Shown here piece after piece: positions 8,373 to 17,547 of a stretch of 32,481 nt of DNA (positions are counted from its first letter, which is position 1; each line of letters starts with the position of its first letter). The notes below the pieces were generated by a model. The model searched no databases. It had not been told where the DNA came from and worked only from the letters and a program-made list of their open reading frames with translations. Source of the stretch: Candidatus Magasanikiibacteriota bacterium (GTDB lineage: Bacteria; Patescibacteriota; Patescibacteriia; Magasanikbacterales; UBA922); NCBI GenBank assembly GCA_016214105.1, contig JACRPD010000025.1, positions 1 to 32,481 of the forward strand. The letters are read 5' to 3'. The position numbers and the translations under genes were made by a program.

Positions 8373-10202
8373 GTGGAAATAAGAAACATCGCCATTATCG
8401 CTCACGTTGACCACGGCAAGACTCGCTTGACTGATGCTTTGATGCGTCAAACCGGCATGGTAACGGATGACAGCGTCAGCATGGATTCAAACGCTCTGGA
8501 ACAAGAGCGCGGAATTACGATTTATTCAAAAAATACTTCTATCTTCTATCCTTCGGCCATTCGGCAAGCTCATGGCTCAGGACAGGCATCAACAAAAATA
8601 AACATCGTTGACACGCCCGGCCATGCGGATTTTGGCTCGGAAGTTGAGCGGGTTTTGCGTTCCATTGATTCGGTGCTGTTAGTCGTTGACGCGCAAGAAG
8701 GGCCGATGCCGCAGACTAAATTTGTTTTGAAAAAATCTCTCGCGCTTGGCATCAAGCCGATCGTGGTGATTAATAAAATTGATAAGCCGGCCGCTCGGCC
8801 GGAATGGACGCACGAAAAAGTTTTGGAATTATTTATGGACTTGGGCGCGAATGACGAGCAGTTGGATTTTGCCACGGTTTACGCGATTGCCAAACAGGGG
8901 ATAGCGAAGCTTAATTTGCAAGATGAATCAAATGATTTGACGCCGTTATTAGAGACGATTTTAGCCAAAGTTCCGCCGGCAAAAGGAGATGTTTCATTGC
9001 CGTTTGCTTTTCAACCGTTTAATCTCGCTTATGATAATTATCTCGGCCGTTTAGGCATTGGCCGTGTGTATCAAGGCACATTGAAAGTGGCGGATAAAGT
9101 TTTTTTGAAAAAATCATCCGGTGAAATTATTCCCGGCAATATAACCAAATTGTTTACCTTTGAAGGACTTAATCGCAAAGAAGTGCCGGAAGTTATTGCC
9201 GGCGATATTGTAATGATCGCGGGTTTGCCGGATATTTATATCAGCGATACGGTTTGTATTGAAAAAGAGCAGTCTCTTTTGCCGGCGATTAAAGTTGACG
9301 AACCGACCATTTCATTGAATTTTTTAGTAAACAGCTCTCCATTTGCCGGAAAAGAAGGTAAATTTGTCACCAACCGGCAGATCAGAGAAAGACTGGAAAA
9401 AGAGTTAGAAGTGAATGTGGGTCTGAAAATTGACTTTTCAGCCGTGGATTATTACAAAGTTTTTGGCCGCGGCGAGCTTCATATCGCGATTCTTTTGGAA
9501 AATATGCGGCGCGAGGGTTTTGAAGTGCAAGTTTCCCAGCCGCAGGTTATTTTGAAAGAGATTGACGGTGTTACGAATGAGCCGTATGAAGAAGTGACGA
9601 TTGACAGTCCGCAGGAATCTTGCGGAATAATTATTGAAAAAATGGCCAAGCGCAAAGGCCAGATGAAAGAAATGTGGCCGGAACAAAACCACACTCGTTT
9701 GGTTTATGAAATTCCAACTCGCGGGCTTTTGGGTTATCGCAATGAATTTGTTACTGACACGCGCGGCGAGGGGATTTTGTGCAGTGAATTTGTCGGCTTT
9801 AAACCTCATGCAGGAGAAATTATTAAACGTTCGGTCGGCTCCATGATTTCCGGCGAAATCGGCACGGTTCTTTCTTATTCTTTGGCTAATTTGCAAGAGC
9901 GCGGGGTTTTATATGTTGGGCCGAATGTTGAAGTTTATGAGGGTCAAGTAATCGGCAACACTGCCAAGGGGCAGGATATGACGGTTAATCCGATCAAAGG
10001 CAAGCATCTTACCAATATGCGGTCTTCAAATTCTGATATTGCCATTCAGCTTATTCCGCCGATGGAATTATCGTTGGAACGCGGGTTGGAAGTGATGGCC
10101 GAAGACGAATATTTGGAAATCACACCAAAGAGTGTTCGTTTGCGAAAACAAATTTTAACCGAGACCGGCAGGGTGCAGAAGGGGAGGAAGAAGAGTGTGT
10201 AA
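8373..10202 (+). CDS. typA: Ribosome-associated GTPase TypA/BipA
   Basis: NIAIIAHVDHGKTRLTDALM, DTPGHADFG, NKIDKP; GTG 8373 gives the usual start, the track starts at 8334. Confidence 0.95.
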   Translation: MEIRNIAIIAHVDHGKTRLTDALMRQTGMVTDDSVSMDSNALEQERGITIYSKNTSIFYPSAIRQAHGSGQASTKINIVDTPGHADFGSEVERVLRSIDSVLLVVDAQEGPMPQTKFVLKKSLALGIKPIVVINKIDKPAARPEWTHEKVLELFMDLGANDEQLDFATVYAIAKQGIAKLNLQDESNDLTPLLETILAKVPPAKGDVSLPFAFQPFNLAYDNYLGRLGIGRVYQGTLKVADKVFLKKSSGEIIPGNITKLFTFEGLNRKEVPEVIAGDIVMIAGLPDIYISDTVCIEKEQSLLPAIKVDEPTISLNFLVNSSPFAGKEGKFVTNRQIRERLEKELEVNVGLKIDFSAVDYYKVFGRGELHIAILLENMRREGFEVQVSQPQVILKEIDGVTNEPYEEVTIDSPQESCGIIIEKMAKRKGQMKEMWPEQNHTRLVYEIPTRGLLGYRNEFVTDTRGEGILCSEFVGFKPHAGEIIKRSVGSMISGEIGTVLSYSLANLQERGVLYVGPNVEVYEGQVIGNTAKGQDMTVNPIKGKHLTNMRSSNSDIAIQLIPPMELSLERGLEVMAEDEYLEITPKSVRLRKQILTETGRVQKGRKKSV

Positions 10203-10258
10203 GACGATTCATTGAACATGGAGAATGGGACATGGAAGAAACGAGCGGTGTTTGTTAC

Positions 10259-10292
10259 AAAAAAACAATCGACTAAATGTCGGTTGTTTTTA
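10259..10292. terminator. Bidirectional terminator
   Basis: AAAAAACAATCGAC-taaat-GTCGGTTGTTTTT with A/T tracts on both sides; lies between convergent typA and the minus-strand ORF. Confidence 0.75.
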
Positions 10293-10300
10293 TTGATGAG

Positions 10301-10358
10301 GTTCGGTCGTTGCATTCTCTATCATTTTAAAATGCCAGAGAATGTGAAGGGACCGAAC
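10301..10358. repeat. Three-tier inverted repeat / hairpin
   Basis: GTTCGGTC/GACCGAAC, CATTCTCT/AGAGAATG and the palindrome CATTTTAAAATG, nested. Confidence 0.7.
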
Positions 10359-10380
10359 GCGCATCCCTCCGATGGATTAC

Positions 10381-10602
10381 CTATTTGGCAGGAGGACCGA
10401 GATTGCGAGAAAAGTACCAGTCGTCGAAGTCCGGACAGGTGAGTGGCCGGTGATTGGGCGGTTTGTTGGCGGGCTGATGATTATCATGAAACCGTAGAAC
10501 GCCGGGCAGTTCGCAACACACACCTTGTGCGTTGCAACTCGCGATGTCGCCTGTCTCATGACACTCGCAAGAACAGTTAATTGTTGAAGTTCTCGCGCAC
10601 AT
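10381..10602 (-). CDS. Small cysteine-rich protein (73 aa)
   Basis: MCARTSTINCSCECHETGDIASCNAQGVCCELPG..., preceded on the minus strand by GAAGGAGAAAAAATG. Confidence 0.5.
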   Translation of the reverse strand: MCARTSTINCSCECHETGDIASCNAQGVCCELPGVLRFHDNHQPANKPPNHRPLTCPDFDDWYFSRNLGPPAK

Positions 10603-10730
10603 TTTTTCTCCTTCTACGGCTGTTTGCGCCGATGGTAGTAGTTAATCATATGTAACGGTCATTGTCAATACAATATTTGACTTTGAGCTAATTTTGGCGC
10701 ATTATATATGCATTAAAAGCGCGTAAAATT

Positions 10731-11486
10731 ATGTCTCACAAAATTATCGTGATTAAAATCGGCACTAATGTTATTACCAATAATCAAGGTTTGCTGGAAG
10801 AATCTGTAATAGGTAAACTGGCAACGCAAGTCGCCGCGTTGAAGCGCAAACATTATGGCGTTATTTTGGTTACCTCCGGAGCAATGGGTGCCGGACGCTC
10901 GTTGGTCAAACCAAGTTTAAAATTAAATAAAGTGGAAACACGGCAAGTGTTGGCGGCAGTCGGGCAGATAAAATTGGCCGGTATTTATTTATCGCGTTTT
11001 CAAAAACTTGGTATTTCCTGCGCGCAGGTTTTGACTTGCAAGGAAGATTTTCGCGATAAAAAGCACTATCTCAACATGAAAAGCTGTTTAACGGCTTTGC
11101 TAAAAAGCGATTTAGTTCCAATCGTGAATGAGAATGATGTGGTGGCGGTGGAAGAATTGATGTTTACTGACAATGATGAATTGGCCGGTCAGATTGCCGC
11201 GATGGTGAAAGCCGATCGTTTAATAATTTTAACTACGGTTGACGGCGTTAAAGATAATCGAGGCCAAGTTATTAAAGAAATAAAAAAGCAAAGCGATTAT
11301 CAGCATTTTGTTACAACGGAAAAATCATCGTTCGGCCGCGGCGGCATGTCAGCCAAATGCGCCACGGCAATGCGGTCAGCGAAGCTTGGCATTAAGACGC
11401 ATATTATGAACGGTAAAATTCAGAATGGTATTTTAAAAGTTGTGGCAGGAGAAAAAATCGGCACTGTTTTTACTGTTACTCGTTAG
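10731..11486 (+). CDS. proB: Glutamate 5-kinase (short form, no PUA domain)
   Basis: KIGTNVITN, TSGAMGAGR, VPIVNENDVVAVEE, FGRGGMSAKCATA. Confidence 0.93.
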   Translation: MSHKIIVIKIGTNVITNNQGLLEESVIGKLATQVAALKRKHYGVILVTSGAMGAGRSLVKPSLKLNKVETRQVLAAVGQIKLAGIYLSRFQKLGISCAQVLTCKEDFRDKKHYLNMKSCLTALLKSDLVPIVNENDVVAVEELMFTDNDELAGQIAAMVKADRLIILTTVDGVKDNRGQVIKEIKKQSDYQHFVTTEKSSFGRGGMSAKCATAMRSAKLGIKTHIMNGKIQNGILKVVAGEKIGTVFTVTR

Positions 11487-11515
11487 TTGATAGTTGTTAA
11501 TTGTTAGTTTTATCT

Positions 11516-12313
11516 ATGAAAAAAACTATTGGTATTATCGGCGCCGGCAATATGGGTGGCGCGATTTATCGGATTTTAAAACAAAGCCGTTTGGCGAAGC
11601 GAGTTTATATTTACGATAAGCACGCGAATAAAACTAACGCGTTGAAAGCGCGCGCGGATGTTCTGGGTTTGCAAGATTTATTAACACAGTCTGATATTAT
11701 AATTTTGGCCGTCAAACCCCAGTCATTTAAAGATTTAGCGGATGAGATTGGAGTAGAAATAAAAAATAAATTGATTGTTTCTGTCATGGCCGGCGTGTCA
11801 ACACAAACCATATCCGGCTTGTTAAAATCAAAAAAAATCATTCGCGCTATGCCTAATATGGCCGCCCGAATCGGACAAGGAGTGGTTGGTTGGTTCGCCA
11901 ACAAACCTGTTTTGAAATCTGAAAAAACTGATATCGCGCGGTTGTTGTCGGTTTTGGGCTTGGCTGTGGAAGTTAAAAAAGAGCCATTGTTGGATGTTGT
12001 GACAGCCGTGAGCGGTTCCGGTCCGGCTTATTTTTTCTATTTGTGCGGTTTATTGGAGGCACAAGCGGTTAGGTTAGGATTAGACAAAAAGAGCGCCAGG
12101 GTATTTGCCACGCAAACGTTTATTGGCAGCGCGACATTATTGAAAGTCAGTGAACAAGACGCCGGACAATTGTGTTTGTCCGTTATCTCCCGCAAAGGCA
12201 CGACTGCCGCGGCGATGGAGGTATTGAAAAAAAATGGCTTTGCCAAAATTTTTGAACGTGCGTTGTCGGCCGCTTTTAAACGCGCGCGGGAATTAAGCAA
12301 ACTGTATGAATAA
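11516..12313 (+). CDS. proC: Pyrroline-5-carboxylate reductase
   Basis: [39 protein letters not shown]. Confidence 0.94.
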   Translation: MKKTIGIIGAGNMGGAIYRILKQSRLAKRVYIYDKHANKTNALKARADVLGLQDLLTQSDIIILAVKPQSFKDLADEIGVEIKNKLIVSVMAGVSTQTISGLLKSKKIIRAMPNMAARIGQGVVGWFANKPVLKSEKTDIARLLSVLGLAVEVKKEPLLDVVTAVSGSGPAYFFYLCGLLEAQAVRLGLDKKSARVFATQTFIGSATLLKVSEQDAGQLCLSVISRKGTTAAAMEVLKKNGFAKIFERALSAAFKRARELSKLYE

Positions 12314-13556
12314 AATCAACAGCCAATTAAGTAAAGCGAAATTATCAGCTGTGGCTTTAGGATTAATACCTGTTAGCAAAATTAATAAAGCATTACGCGC
12401 CGTAGCAGTAGCTATTTTGCGTGAGCAAAAAGTGATTTTGTCAGCTAACAAAAAAGATTTGCTTTCAATTAACAAAGTCGATCTCCGTTATGATCGCGCC
12501 TTATTGACACCGGCAAGAATAAGCGGAATTGCCGGCCAGTTGCGCGATGTGGCTAAATTGCCATCGCCATTAAATCAGATTTTGGAACAGCGGACAATCA
12601 AGAGCGGTTTGCGTTTATCAAAAATAACCGTGCCGCTTGGCGTGGTTGGCGTGATTTATGAATCTCGGCCGAATGTTACTGTAGAAGTTTTTTCGTTATT
12701 ATTCAAGTCCGGCAATGTTTGTGTTTTGAAAGGCGGAAAAGAAGTAAACCGCACCAATACTGCGTTTATAAAAGTTATTCAAAAAGTTTTGACAGCCAAT
12801 AAAATTAATTCCGGTTGCGTCGTTCTTCTACCAAGTAATCGGACTACTGTAAATCAGTTATTGAAATCCGATAAGTATATTGATGTTTTGATTCCGCGCG
12901 GAAGCGCTGGATTGATTAAGTACGCGCGCGAAAATTCCACAATACCGGTGATAGAAACCGGCGCCGGAGTAGTGCACACGTATTTTGATAAAAGCGGTAA
13001 CGCGAAAATCGGCGCGAGGATTATTGTTAATGCCAAAACGCGCCGGCCGAGCGTTTGTAATGCTTTGGATACATTAATTATTCATAAAGCGCGATTAAAA
13101 GATTTACCGGCATTAACAGCTCCGTTGGTAAAGTTTAAAGTTAAAATTTTTGCTGATGAATCAGCTTATAAGGCGTTGAAAGGCGATTACGATGAGGACT
13201 TGTTGAAACTGGCCAGTGCCAAAGATTTTGGCCGCGAGTTTTTATCTTTACAAATGTCCATCAAAACGGTCGTGTCAGCTGAAGAGGCGATAGATTTTAT
13301 TAATCGGCACAGTTCCAAACACAGCGAAGCGATTGTCGCGCGAGATAAAAAAATCACTGAAGAGTTTTTTAATCAAGTTGATGCCGCCGCCGTGTATAGC
13401 AACACATCCACCGCGTTCACTGACGGCGGACAGTTCGGATTGGGCGCGGAAATCGGCATTAGCACGCAAAAACTGCACGCTCGCGGGCCTCTAGGATTAA
13501 AAGAGTTGACGAGCTATAAATGGGTGGTGAGAGGGGATGGACAAGTGCGCTCTTGA
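12306..13556 (+). CDS. proA: Glutamate-5-semialdehyde dehydrogenase
   Basis: [66 protein letters not shown]. Confidence 0.95.
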   Translation: MNKINSQLSKAKLSAVALGLIPVSKINKALRAVAVAILREQKVILSANKKDLLSINKVDLRYDRALLTPARISGIAGQLRDVAKLPSPLNQILEQRTIKSGLRLSKITVPLGVVGVIYESRPNVTVEVFSLLFKSGNVCVLKGGKEVNRTNTAFIKVIQKVLTANKINSGCVVLLPSNRTTVNQLLKSDKYIDVLIPRGSAGLIKYARENSTIPVIETGAGVVHTYFDKSGNAKIGARIIVNAKTRRPSVCNALDTLIIHKARLKDLPALTAPLVKFKVKIFADESAYKALKGDYDEDLLKLASAKDFGREFLSLQMSIKTVVSAEEAIDFINRHSSKHSEAIVARDKKITEEFFNQVDAAAVYSNTSTAFTDGGQFGLGAEIGISTQKLHARGPLGLKELTSYKWVVRGDGQVRS

Positions 13557-13581
13557 CAAAATCTATTCTTTGTGCTATACT
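13553..13581 (+). promoter_or_regulatory. Promoter of the cold-shock gene, overlapping the proA stop codon
   Basis: TTGACA, 17 nt, TATACT; TGA 13554-13556 is inside the -35. Confidence 0.75.
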
Positions 13582-13650
13582 GTTGCCATATCAGTCAGAA
13601 ACTTAGTCGACCTCTACTTGGTATATTTAATTCATAAAAAATTTTTTCCT

Positions 13651-13851
13651 ATGAAAGGTGTTATCAAAACCGTGATTGCCGAGAAGAATTTTGGCTTTAT
13701 TACTCCGGAAGACGGAAGTAAAGACATCTTCTTTCATGCCACTTCTTTGAGTGGTGTTGAATTCTCTCAATTGAAGCAGGGTGATGCTGTCAACTTTGAC
13801 GTGGAGCAGTCTGAAAAAGGACCTCGCGCCGCCAATGTGACTCTTGCCTAA
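13651..13851 (+). CDS. Cold-shock domain protein
   Basis: MKGVIKTVIAEKNFGFITPEDGSKDIFFHATSL; start moved to 13651. Confidence 0.93.
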   Translation: MKGVIKTVIAEKNFGFITPEDGSKDIFFHATSLSGVEFSQLKQGDAVNFDVEQSEKGPRAANVTLA

Positions 13852-13868
13852 GACTTTACAAACGAACA

Positions 13869-13898
13869 GGCCGCCTAATTGGCGGTCTTTTGTTTTTT
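13869..13898 (+). terminator. Rho-independent terminator
   Basis: GGCCGCC-taatt-GGCGGTC followed by T tract. Confidence 0.8.
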
Positions 13899-13951
13899 TG
13901 ATTAATTTTGATTATTATTGTATATTATACTGGATATTTAAATTGTTTTCT

Positions 13952-14539
13952 ATGCCCGGCAAAGAAGTGGTGTTTGATATTGAGACCATCGGCGACATCA
14001 AAGATTTTAACAGCCAAAAAGTTACGGTAGTGTCTGTTTATTGTTATGAGAATGATTCTTATCGTTCTTTTGAGGAATCAGAGCTCGGCAGTCTGTGGCC
14101 GATTTTGGAAAAGGCCGAGCGGATTATCGGTTTCAACAGCGAGCATTTTGATTTGCCGATTTTGAATAAATATTACGCGGGAGATTTGTTGAAGTTTCCG
14201 CATCTGGATATTTTAAAAGTGGTGAAAGAAGTTACCGGTTCGCGCTTTAAGCTGAACGATTTAGCAAAGGCGACTTTGCAGATAGAAAAAAGCGCGGACG
14301 GTCTGCAGGCGCAGAAATGGTTTGCGGAAGGGCGGCTTGATGAAATAAAGAAATATTGCGAGCAAGACGTGAGAGTAACGAAAGAATTATATGAGTATGG
14401 ACGAAAGAATCGGATGCTGTATTACGAGACTTTAACCGGAGAATTGCGGCCTTTCGCCGTAAATTTTGATTTTCAACCGTTATTTAACGCGGCGGCCCAG
14501 TCAGGTGGGAAAAATATTAATTTAACTCTGCCGTTTTGA
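13952..14539 (+). CDS. RNase H-fold 3'-5' exonuclease-like protein
   Basis: VVFDIETIGD, IIGFNSEHFDLPIL, YCEQDVRVTKELYEYG (DEDD-type motifs). Confidence 0.8.
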   Translation: MPGKEVVFDIETIGDIKDFNSQKVTVVSVYCYENDSYRSFEESELGSLWPILEKAERIIGFNSEHFDLPILNKYYAGDLLKFPHLDILKVVKEVTGSRFKLNDLAKATLQIEKSADGLQAQKWFAEGRLDEIKKYCEQDVRVTKELYEYGRKNRMLYYETLTGELRPFAVNFDFQPLFNAAAQSGGKNINLTLPF

Positions 14540-14564
14540 CATCTTTTCAATTTTGTTATATCAT
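14536..14564 (+). promoter_or_regulatory. Promoter upstream of the Rrf2 remnant / isc genes
   Basis: TTGACA, 17 nt, TATCAT; the -35 overlaps the upstream TGA (14537-14539). Confidence 0.65.
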
Positions 14565-14627
14565 ACGAAGCAGGTATTAGTTCACCGAATAAAACATGGA
14601 AATGCGTGATCCATGTTCCATTTAACG

Positions 14628-14914
14628 AGTATGTTGCAATTCACCAAGGAAACAGACTATGGTATCCAGCTATTGCTCGCTTTGGCTAAATTAAAAGACA
14701 GGCAGGTTTTGAGTTTGCGGAAGTTTTCCGCCGCAAATAGAAAGAGGCGGTGGAAGCGATTGATGGGGAATGCGCGGTATCAAACTGTCTGCGTCCGGAG
14801 CCGGACTGTCGTTGTGTCAAAGAAAATAATTGCGGCGTAAAAAATATTTTTTGCAAAGTAAACAAACAACTTGTTAGCTATCTGCAGAGTATAAAATTGA
14901 GCGATTGCATTTAA
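14628..14914 (+). pseudogene. Rrf2/IscR-family regulator with an internal deletion and frameshift
   Basis: N-terminus MLQFTKETDYGIQLLLALAKLKDRQVLSLRKFSA in one frame; KEAVEAIDGECAVSNCLRPEPDCRCVKENNCGVKNIFCKVNKQLVSYLQSIKLSDCI in another; DNA-recognition helix and wing missing. Confidence 0.75.
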
Positions 14915-14916
14915 TT

Positions 14917-16200
14917 ATGTTTCCACGCAAGCCAATTAAAAAGCGTTTAGTATATCTTGATCACGCCGCGACTACGCCGGTTGATTTGGCGGTCAAGAAA
15001 GCAATGGATCCGTATTTTTGTGAACATTACGCGAATCCGTCCGGTTTATACGCATCAAGCCGCGAAGTCAACTACGCCTTGAATGACGCGCGCCGAAAAG
15101 TGGCGGGAATTTTACAGGCTTTGCCGGATAATATTATTTTTACCGGCGGCGGTAGCGAGTCGGACAATTTGGCGATATTCGGCGCAGCTCATAAGCAGAG
15201 TAAGCATGGTAAGCCCTTTGGCTCCGCTCAGGGTAAACACATTATCACGACAAAAATTGAACACCATGCCGTTCTTTTGCCGATGGAACAGTTACAGAAA
15301 GAAGGTTTTGAAGTAACTTTTTTGGCTGTTGATGAACAGGGGCGTGTTACCGCTGAACAAATTAAAAAAGCCTTGCGTCCGGACACAATTTTAATTTCAA
15401 TAATGTATGCTAATAATGAAATCGGCACAATTGAACCAATCGCCGAGATCGGACGAGAAATTTTAAAATGGCGCAAGCAAAATAATACTGTCTATCCGTT
15501 TTTTCATACTGACGCTTGCCAAGCGGCCGGCGCGCTGGATTTAAATGTGGAGAAGTTGCACGTGGATTTGATGACTTTGAACGGCAGTAAAATTTATGGT
15601 CCTAAAGGCGTGGGGATTTTATTTAAGCGGCGCGGAGTGGAAATCAAACCGTTGGTTCTTGGCGGTGGCCAGGAAATGCGTTTGCGTTCCGGAACGGAAA
15701 ATGTGCCTGGAATTGTCGGTACCGCGAAGGCGCTGGATAACGCGCAAAAGAATAGTAAAAAAGAAAATTTACGGTTGCGTAAATTGCGCGATTATTTTTG
15801 GCAGGAGATTCAAAATAAAATTAAAAAAGTTCGGCTGAACGGTCCGGAGTTGGGCGATGAAACGGTACGTTTGCCCAACAATCTTAATGTGTCTATTTTG
15901 GATGTGGAAGGCGAGGCTTTGCTGTTATATTTAGACGAATATGGGATAATGTGTTCAACCGGTTCAGCCTGCACTTCGCAATCGCTGGAACCATCGCATG
16001 TTTTAACCGCTTGCGGTCTGCCCTATGAATACGCGCACGGCAGTTTGCGATTTACTTTGGGAAAATCAACAATAAAACAAGACATAGATTATGTGATGAA
16101 ATATTTGCCGGGAATAGTGGAGAGGTTGCGGGAGGTTTCGCCGGTAAATTTGACTTGCGATCCAAAAAAAAATTTACATCCGAAGTATCACCAACGATAA
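14917..16200 (+). CDS. iscS: Cysteine desulfurase (IscS/NifS)
   Basis: VYLDHAATTPVD, HIITTKIEHHAVL, GSKIYGPKGVG, CSTGSACTSQSLEPSHVL. Confidence 0.95.
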   Translation: MFPRKPIKKRLVYLDHAATTPVDLAVKKAMDPYFCEHYANPSGLYASSREVNYALNDARRKVAGILQALPDNIIFTGGGSESDNLAIFGAAHKQSKHGKPFGSAQGKHIITTKIEHHAVLLPMEQLQKEGFEVTFLAVDEQGRVTAEQIKKALRPDTILISIMYANNEIGTIEPIAEIGREILKWRKQNNTVYPFFHTDACQAAGALDLNVEKLHVDLMTLNGSKIYGPKGVGILFKRRGVEIKPLVLGGGQEMRLRSGTENVPGIVGTAKALDNAQKNSKKENLRLRKLRDYFWQEIQNKIKKVRLNGPELGDETVRLPNNLNVSILDVEGEALLLYLDEYGIMCSTGSACTSQSLEPSHVLTACGLPYEYAHGSLRFTLGKSTIKQDIDYVMKYLPGIVERLREVSPVNLTCDPKKNLHPKYHQR

Positions 16201-16201
16201 T

Positions 16202-16672
16202 ATGTCAAACAACGAAGCAAAAATCAGAGACCGGGAGGGTAAAGCATGGCTTTACACTGACGTGGTTAAAGAACATTTTTTTAATCCTAAAAATTTATTA
16301 AAACACGGGGAAGAGAAAGACTATAAGGCCGACGCGTTAGGGCGGGTTGGCTCGCCGGCTTGCGGGGATGAAATGGTTTTGTGGTTGAAAATTGATAAGA
16401 AAAGTGAGAGAATAACTGAATGCAAGTGGCAGACTTTCGGGTGCGCCAGCGCGATTGCTTCCACTTCAATGTTGAGTGTGATGGTCTTGGAGAATGGCGG
16501 GATGACGATTGAGGAAGCGTTAAAAATCAGGCCGCAGGATATTTTAGCGCGATTGGGCGGTTTGCCGGCGCGGAAAATTCACTGTTCCGTGCTTGGCGAT
16601 CAGGCATTACGATCAGCTATAAACGATTGGTTTCAAAAGACGGGGCAACCTAAGCGCACTGTTACTGTTTAA
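16202..16672 (+). CDS. iscU: Fe-S scaffold IscU/NifU-N
   Basis: VGSPACGDEMVLWLKID, TFGCASAIASTSM, KIHCSVLGDQALRSAI. Confidence 0.93.
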   Translation: MSNNEAKIRDREGKAWLYTDVVKEHFFNPKNLLKHGEEKDYKADALGRVGSPACGDEMVLWLKIDKKSERITECKWQTFGCASAIASTSMLSVMVLENGGMTIEEALKIRPQDILARLGGLPARKIHCSVLGDQALRSAINDWFQKTGQPKRTVTV

Positions 16673-16688
16673 TACATTAAAAAATATT

Positions 16689-16874
16689 ATGAAAATCAAC
16701 ATTGACCAGGAGAAATGCATCGGTTGCGGAACGTGTGTGGCCATAGCGCCAAACACTTTTCGCATGAACGATGAAACGAACAAGGCTGAAGTTATCAATC
16801 CGCCTGGCGACAGCGAAGAAATTATCAAAATGGGCGTGGAAAGTTGTCCAACCGCGGCAATAGTCATTGAATAG
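16689..16874 (+). CDS. Ferredoxin, single [4Fe-4S] type
   Basis: CIGCGTCVAIAPNTF...SCPTAAI. Confidence 0.9.
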   Translation: MKINIDQEKCIGCGTCVAIAPNTFRMNDETNKAEVINPPGDSEEIIKMGVESCPTAAIVIE

Positions 16875-16877
16875 TAT

Positions 16878-17543
16878 ATGGGTAACCTGTTTGTAGTTGC
16901 TACCCCCATCGGCAATTTAGGCGACATAACTCTGCGCGCGCTTGAAACACTTAAAAGCGTTGATTTTATTTTATGCGAAGACACCAGACATACGCAAAAA
17001 TTATTGAATCATTTTGAAATTAAAACACCGACGATTAGTTATCATCAACATAGTGATGAAAAGAAAGTTAGAGAGATTAAAGAGCTGCTAAGCGCGGGTA
17101 AGAATTTGTCGCTGGTTACTGATGCCGGGACTCCTGGAATTTCCGACCCAGGCAGTTGGCTCGTTCGCCAATTAACAATAGAACAATTTAACAATTTAAC
17201 AATAATACCAATACCAGGTCCATCAGCCCTAACCGCCGCGTTATCTCTGTGTGGTTTTGATACAAGTAAGTTTCTATTCCTTGGCTTCCCGCCGCACAAA
17301 GGTAGAGCGAAGTTTTTTCAAGAAATCGCGGAAGCGAAACACACGGTCGCGTTTTATGAATCATCGCACCGAATTAAAAAATGTTTGACCGAACTGTCTG
17401 GTGTTTTAAATAAACATCAACAAATTTGCGTTGGTCGCGAATTAACCAAACAATTTGAAAGCATTTACCGCGGGACGATTGAAGAGATTTTAGAAATGAA
17501 TGTGCCGGAGAAAGGGGAGTTTGTTGTTATCGTTAATAAATAA
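16878..17543 (+). CDS. rsmI: 16S rRNA 2'-O-methyltransferase RsmI
   Basis: LFVVATPIGNLGDITLRAL, CEDTRHTQKLL, VTDAGTPGISDPG, PGPSALTAAL. Confidence 0.96.
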   Translation: MGNLFVVATPIGNLGDITLRALETLKSVDFILCEDTRHTQKLLNHFEIKTPTISYHQHSDEKKVREIKELLSAGKNLSLVTDAGTPGISDPGSWLVRQLTIEQFNNLTIIPIPGPSALTAALSLCGFDTSKFLFLGFPPHKGRAKFFQEIAEAKHTVAFYESSHRIKKCLTELSGVLNKHQQICVGRELTKQFESIYRGTIEEILEMNVPEKGEFVVIVNK

Positions 17544-17547
17544 AAAT

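Noticed and set aside
10731-13556. proBCA cluster as a finding
   Set aside because: A standard biosynthetic operon; presence in a reduced genome is worth noting but the sequence itself is ordinary
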